Below are positions 59,898 through 64,000 of a stretch of DNA of 64,000 nucleotides, piece by piece. The notes beneath the pieces are model-generated. The model was not told where the DNA came from and made no database searches. It saw only the letters and a list, made by a program, of their open reading frames with translations. A program made the position numbers and the translations under genes. Source of the DNA: Motacilla alba alba (taxonomy: Eukaryota; Chordata; Aves; Passeriformes; Motacillidae); NCBI RefSeq assembly GCF_015832195.1, contig NC_052017.1, forward strand, positions 107,854,929 through 107,918,928, read 5' to 3'. Positions within the stretch are counted from its first letter, which is position 1, and every line of letters begins with the position of its first letter.

Positions 59898-59969
59898 AAC
59901 TCCATTGGAGAGATATGTATTGTGGATGTGTAAAAAAGGAAATAGTAAATATGTACTTGTTTGGCCAAT

Positions 59970-62900
59970 ATATCAGGTAGATACAGAAAACAACTATCAG
60001 AATTTTGCTGATGGATCATTTATTCTCTATGTTTTTTGATGTCAGGGGTTAAAAAATGAAACAGGAGGCATGGCTTCATGATGTTTTCCTAATGGACATA
60101 ATACATCTCTCTCAATTGTAATGTCAGACATTTAAGCAAGCTGGCAGCCAATGACCCAGCAAAAAAAGTGATGGGTTTGCCCTCTTGTCCATCACCAAAA
60201 CAAAGCAAAAAATCTCTCTCCTCTAAAATCTTACCAGCTCTACTGCATTAGTTAATCTCTCCTCAGGTGACTGATAAAAAAATCCTTCATACAAAGAATG
60301 TAATGAAGTAGTCCACACATACACACAAAAGGTAACTCTAAGGATAATGCCTTTTAAAAGATTAAAATATTTGTTTACAGATATTGACTTAGGAACTATA
60401 AATTTATCTCTGTAAGGAGATTTCTGTAGTCAGGAACAAAAAAACAAGCCAGAAATCATTTAGTAGATTTCTGGGTTCCAGCAGTTTATTCTGTTCATTA
60501 TGGAGGAATATAGAGCTTCAGTGAGCTTTTCAACCTTTTCCTCTGACACTTTAATTTTTTTTTTCATTTTACAAACAATGTTAATGTGTTGTTCTTTACT
60601 CCAAATATAAACTTTATTTTTTCTCTCTATTTATCCTTTTTTAAATCCAATTTAAAGTCAGTAAAATTTTAGAAATGTTTTGTTAAAGCATGAGGTCCAG
60701 GTGGCATCACTAGCTTGATGTTAGAAGTAGATAATTAAAGCAGAACTTTGGTCTGCACAATCTTTAGAATAACTAAAATATTCCTTGTATGATTCAGCCA
60801 TTATAATACACATGAATGTCTTTATCTGAAGCATATCTTCAAGTAGTTTAACTGGAGTCCAATCTGCTAGTGGTTCAAAAGTGAATCCAAGAAAATTTTT
60901 ACAAAAATATGCTTTGTCCTATCATCTCCTTCATAAATCAAATAAAAGCAAAGGCAGTGTTTGTCAGAACAGACTTCACTTTATCACAGGTGTTCTAGTT
61001 GAACAAACACCACAATAACCTATTTCTGCTATGCAGCCTCTTGGTTTAATTGTATATTATGTTTTAAAGGCTGTGTCAATTAATTTGAGTGTTTGACCAC
61101 TTCTGCTATGTCTGAACAGAAACCAGGTCTTCCTGTAAGAAACTCAGCTCCAGGGAGCAGAAATTATCTGACCAAATCCTGCTCCATATTTAAATTTAAC
61201 CAGAGAAAAAGACTGCTTTTTAGACTGCTTTTTGTAGTTTTCTTCCTTTTCTGTTTGCAATAATAAATACATATTTTATTTATTGTGTCCTGTCTGTCAT
61301 AGCTTCTCTCTTCATCTCCCAAAAGGAGAACTGCAATTCATCATTTATCTTCAGACCTCCTTGCCATAGGGCTCACACTCAGATTAGCCTGTTCTGATCT
61401 GCAGGGGAAATTTTCCTTTTTCATTTTTGTTCCCTAACTGATGACTTTTTCCCCAGCATCATAGGTTTAATCCTCTCTTCTGCCTCATCAATTTTGCATT
61501 GATATAACACACTCTTTTGATGGTGAAAGTCAGAAGTACTTCCAATTGGAAATTAATCTTTTTCTTATTTCCTTTTTTTTTTTTTATCTGATCATTTGCT
61601 TTCTTCTTCCATGAAAATCTGTTACTTCAGTGCCATACATCTGACAATCTGTTTAATTGTTCAGTTGAACATGCAGAGGCAACACAAGTGGGGCAGTGGG
61701 AGTCGACAGACTTCCACTCATGCCCAGAACAACATACGGAACATATGGATTGTCAAAAGAGTTGAGAAGCTTTCATTACTTCCTGTTATCTGTCAGTTTT
61801 CACATTATAGGAACAGCATATATCTAAAGCCTGTTTTGGGGCCTTTTTTTAGTTGTGGGAATAAATTTAGGTTGTAGCTCCCATATTTGTAGCCACTCAG
61901 CAGAAGTGTTTATGTGAAGAGCCCTTTGTGGACTCATCCTGGTTTGACTAGATTGCTACTGGAAGCTATCAAAGAGCCATAAAATCCCCAGCACTGGTTT
62001 TACTTTTCCTGTGGGCATTGACCAACACGACAGTTGTTTCACATCACAGCTGTGGCTACAGCTTTTCCCTTTCAGCTCCCCAAACCACTCAGCACAGGGA
62101 TGGCAGAGCCTGTCTGTTCTAACCTGCAAAGCCTCTCTCATTTCTTGCTGTCTTTGTGCCCAGGAGAGGATCTAACACTGCTACTGCCTCTGATTAGACA
62201 CAGGACTCTGGAGAATGGCTGACTTGAGAGCAGAAATGCCCAAGCCAGAAAAACATTGATTTATAACATGTGGATCTGAAATCTAATCAAATCTCAGTAA
62301 TATCAGCCTGTGACCTTTTCTCTTATTAGTGAATTTATGCACAGCTTAGTCTCTGACTCCCTTAGAGCTTTGTGTGTACCAGTGTTGCCTTCAGCATAAT
62401 TATTGGAAAATTTTGAGTGCTAATTGAGCATGATTGAATTTTGATATAAATCATGTGTACTGTATGTGAGAATGAAAGTATGCTTGTGTTTTTCTCAGAG
62501 TGGAAAGGGATTGGGAAAGCAAGATTTGCCTCAAGACATAGAATCCTGATTTTTCATGATCTAGTTATTTTTAATACAGTTCCATTACCAGGAGTCTGGT
62601 GACATAATTCCATGTAGAACAGTACATGTTTCACTTAAAATCCATTAAATGCATAATCATAAGTCTCCTTGCAGGACTGAACTGAAGCTCAGATAACACT
62701 GTCATGGACAAAGCCCTCTATTTTCAGGTGTTTAATGCAACAATGAAATTTTGCTTCTGGCAGAAGCTTGATTAATATCCAAACATCAAAAATACATTTT
62801 TTAAATTAGTTTTTATATTTTCTGAAAAATCTTAGTTTTCCTTTCAGAAATAGTATGAAGATGATGTCCTAGAATACTTTGCTGAATATTTTGATGCTAA

Positions 62901-64000
62901 ATCTGTAATCAAAGTTGTTGCTTTCTTTCATCCTATTTAAAAAAAAATTATCTGTGAAAACTGATTATTTTTGCACCTATTGGTGAAGATGCCTTAGTTT
63001 CACCATTGAATGCATGTATTGGTTAAGTAAATCAATGTGATTTAAAATAAAAAATTAGTATGCTTTGTGTCAAACATTCTCAAACAAACAACAACCAAAA
63101 AAAAAAGAGTTTAATTCCCACAAAGTAAAATATTGAAAATAACTTTTGAAAGTATTTGTAAATGATCTATTTGTCTAAAACATTTAGACAAAAATTTAGA
63201 AATACCAATTGATTCACATGATGACTTTTTCCTAGTTTCTTTGATTTTTAGCTTATTAGATATGCCTGTGCTAGGCACTCAAATAGCTCAGGTAATTTTT
63301 CCATGTTACATTCTATTCTGGTTTTATTCTGATTTCAGATGTTTTGAAATGTGACAATCTTTTTCTCTTGCAATAAAGTTAGTTTTAATTTTGAATAAGG
63401 ATGACTAGAGATGATAAATTCTGAAATGCCCAGGCTTGATCAAGTTTTCTTAGTGTAATCAGTGTTTGAAGTGTAGATGAAAATCTAAACTTACATTTGT
63501 CTTTTCTAACATACAGGTTTAATAACTAAATTGATAGATTTTAAGTTAAAGCAATAAATATTGTCTGTGATTCAAGATTCCATTTTATCCTTGCAAGTTA
63601 AATATCTTATCTAAGAATGTAGGATTTTACAAAAAATAATTGCTAAATACATTATTTTTAAAGACTATTTTTCTAAGCAGACTACAGCTTCATTTAAAAA
63701 ATGTACCATGCAATTCTAGTGTTTAAAATTTCAAACAGAAAGTCAGCTGAACCTCAGTCCCTCAAAAATCTGTTTTCTATTCTTTTTAAGGACAATATAT
63801 GAATTTTTGTAAGAAAAACAGATGCTTCCTTCTTAAGCAAGTCGCAGAAGAGACCATGATTGCAAGAGAAATTCTCTAAACCAGCTCTTTAGAAATTTGG
63901 AGTGGATAAGAACTTCATATATACCTAAAGGTACATATATACTTCTAAAGAAAATTGTTTTAAGAGCCTGCAATATGAATTTTTAAATCTTATAGCAATT
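59970..64000. other. AT-rich non-coding DNA, nothing assigned
   Basis: No gene or element recognised. Around 61,600-62,230 the sequence is slightly less AT-rich, with overlapping frames on both strands (60-93 codons) lacking motifs. A/C-rich runs occur at about 63,079-63,107. Confidence 0.5.

Noticed and set aside
1..64000. Search for tRNA, rRNA, U-snRNA, CRISPR arrays, operons or bacterial/phage genes
   Set aside because: No cloverleaf with A/B boxes, no rRNA or snRNA signature, no regularly spaced repeats, and no bacterial gene organisation was seen. The content is vertebrate intergenic or intronic.

Overview
The window looks like a piece of bird nuclear genome, most likely from a large-chromosome gene desert or a long intron. 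The background is AT-rich and contains no long open frame (the longest is about 126 codons) and no RNA gene I can recognise. Its recognisable content is almost entirely dead retrotransposons of avian type. These are CR1 LINE fragments, one ending in the CR1 3' terminal repeat (ATTCTGTG-like octamers at 58,208-58,225) and one starting from its reverse complement (8,844). There are also LTRs with TATA boxes and AATAAA signals, and an ERVL-type provirus remnant. The bird assignment rests on the CR1 3' ends together with the LTR types. I cannot name the species; a passerine is possible but not shown.

Layout. 1-8.8 kb: unassigned AT-rich DNA. 8.84 kb: short CR1 3' end on the minus strand. 9-15.9 kb: unassigned, with a three-copy 20-bp tandem repeat at 10.06 kb. 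15.9-18.0 kb: the largest element, a plus-strand CR1 ORF2 relic that spans endonuclease to reverse-transcriptase C-terminus but has lost the RT core. 18-30.6 kb: unassigned, with T-rich, G/T-rich, TA-rich and small tandem repeats. 30.63 kb: LTR remnant next to a G14 run. 31.3 and 34.45 kb: old CR1 pieces. 33.74 kb: a cluster of octamer-like motifs. 37.34 kb: solo LTR with a perfect 6-bp target duplication, followed at 37.7-39.06 kb by a scrambled ERVL relic with integrase-like coding. 40.2 kb: old CR1 endonuclease/linker piece. 47.4 kb: minus-strand CR1 3' region. 50.2 kb: a second well-preserved solo LTR, which is the most CpG-rich spot in the window. 52.4 kb: a possible single exon bounded by good splice signals. 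57.5 kb: CR1 3' end on the plus strand. 59-60 kb: two unexplained minus-strand ORFs. 60-64 kb: unassigned.

No gene can be called with confidence, so there is no pathway or operon to describe. What the window offers is a record of successive insertions (old CR1 and ERVL relics, then younger solo LTRs) and a few non-repeat stretches that could be regulatory or exonic. I found no evidence for a new biological system here. The best leads are the 52.4-kb exon candidate, the octamer cluster at 33.74 kb, the two minus-strand ORFs near 59.5 kb, and the LTR structures.
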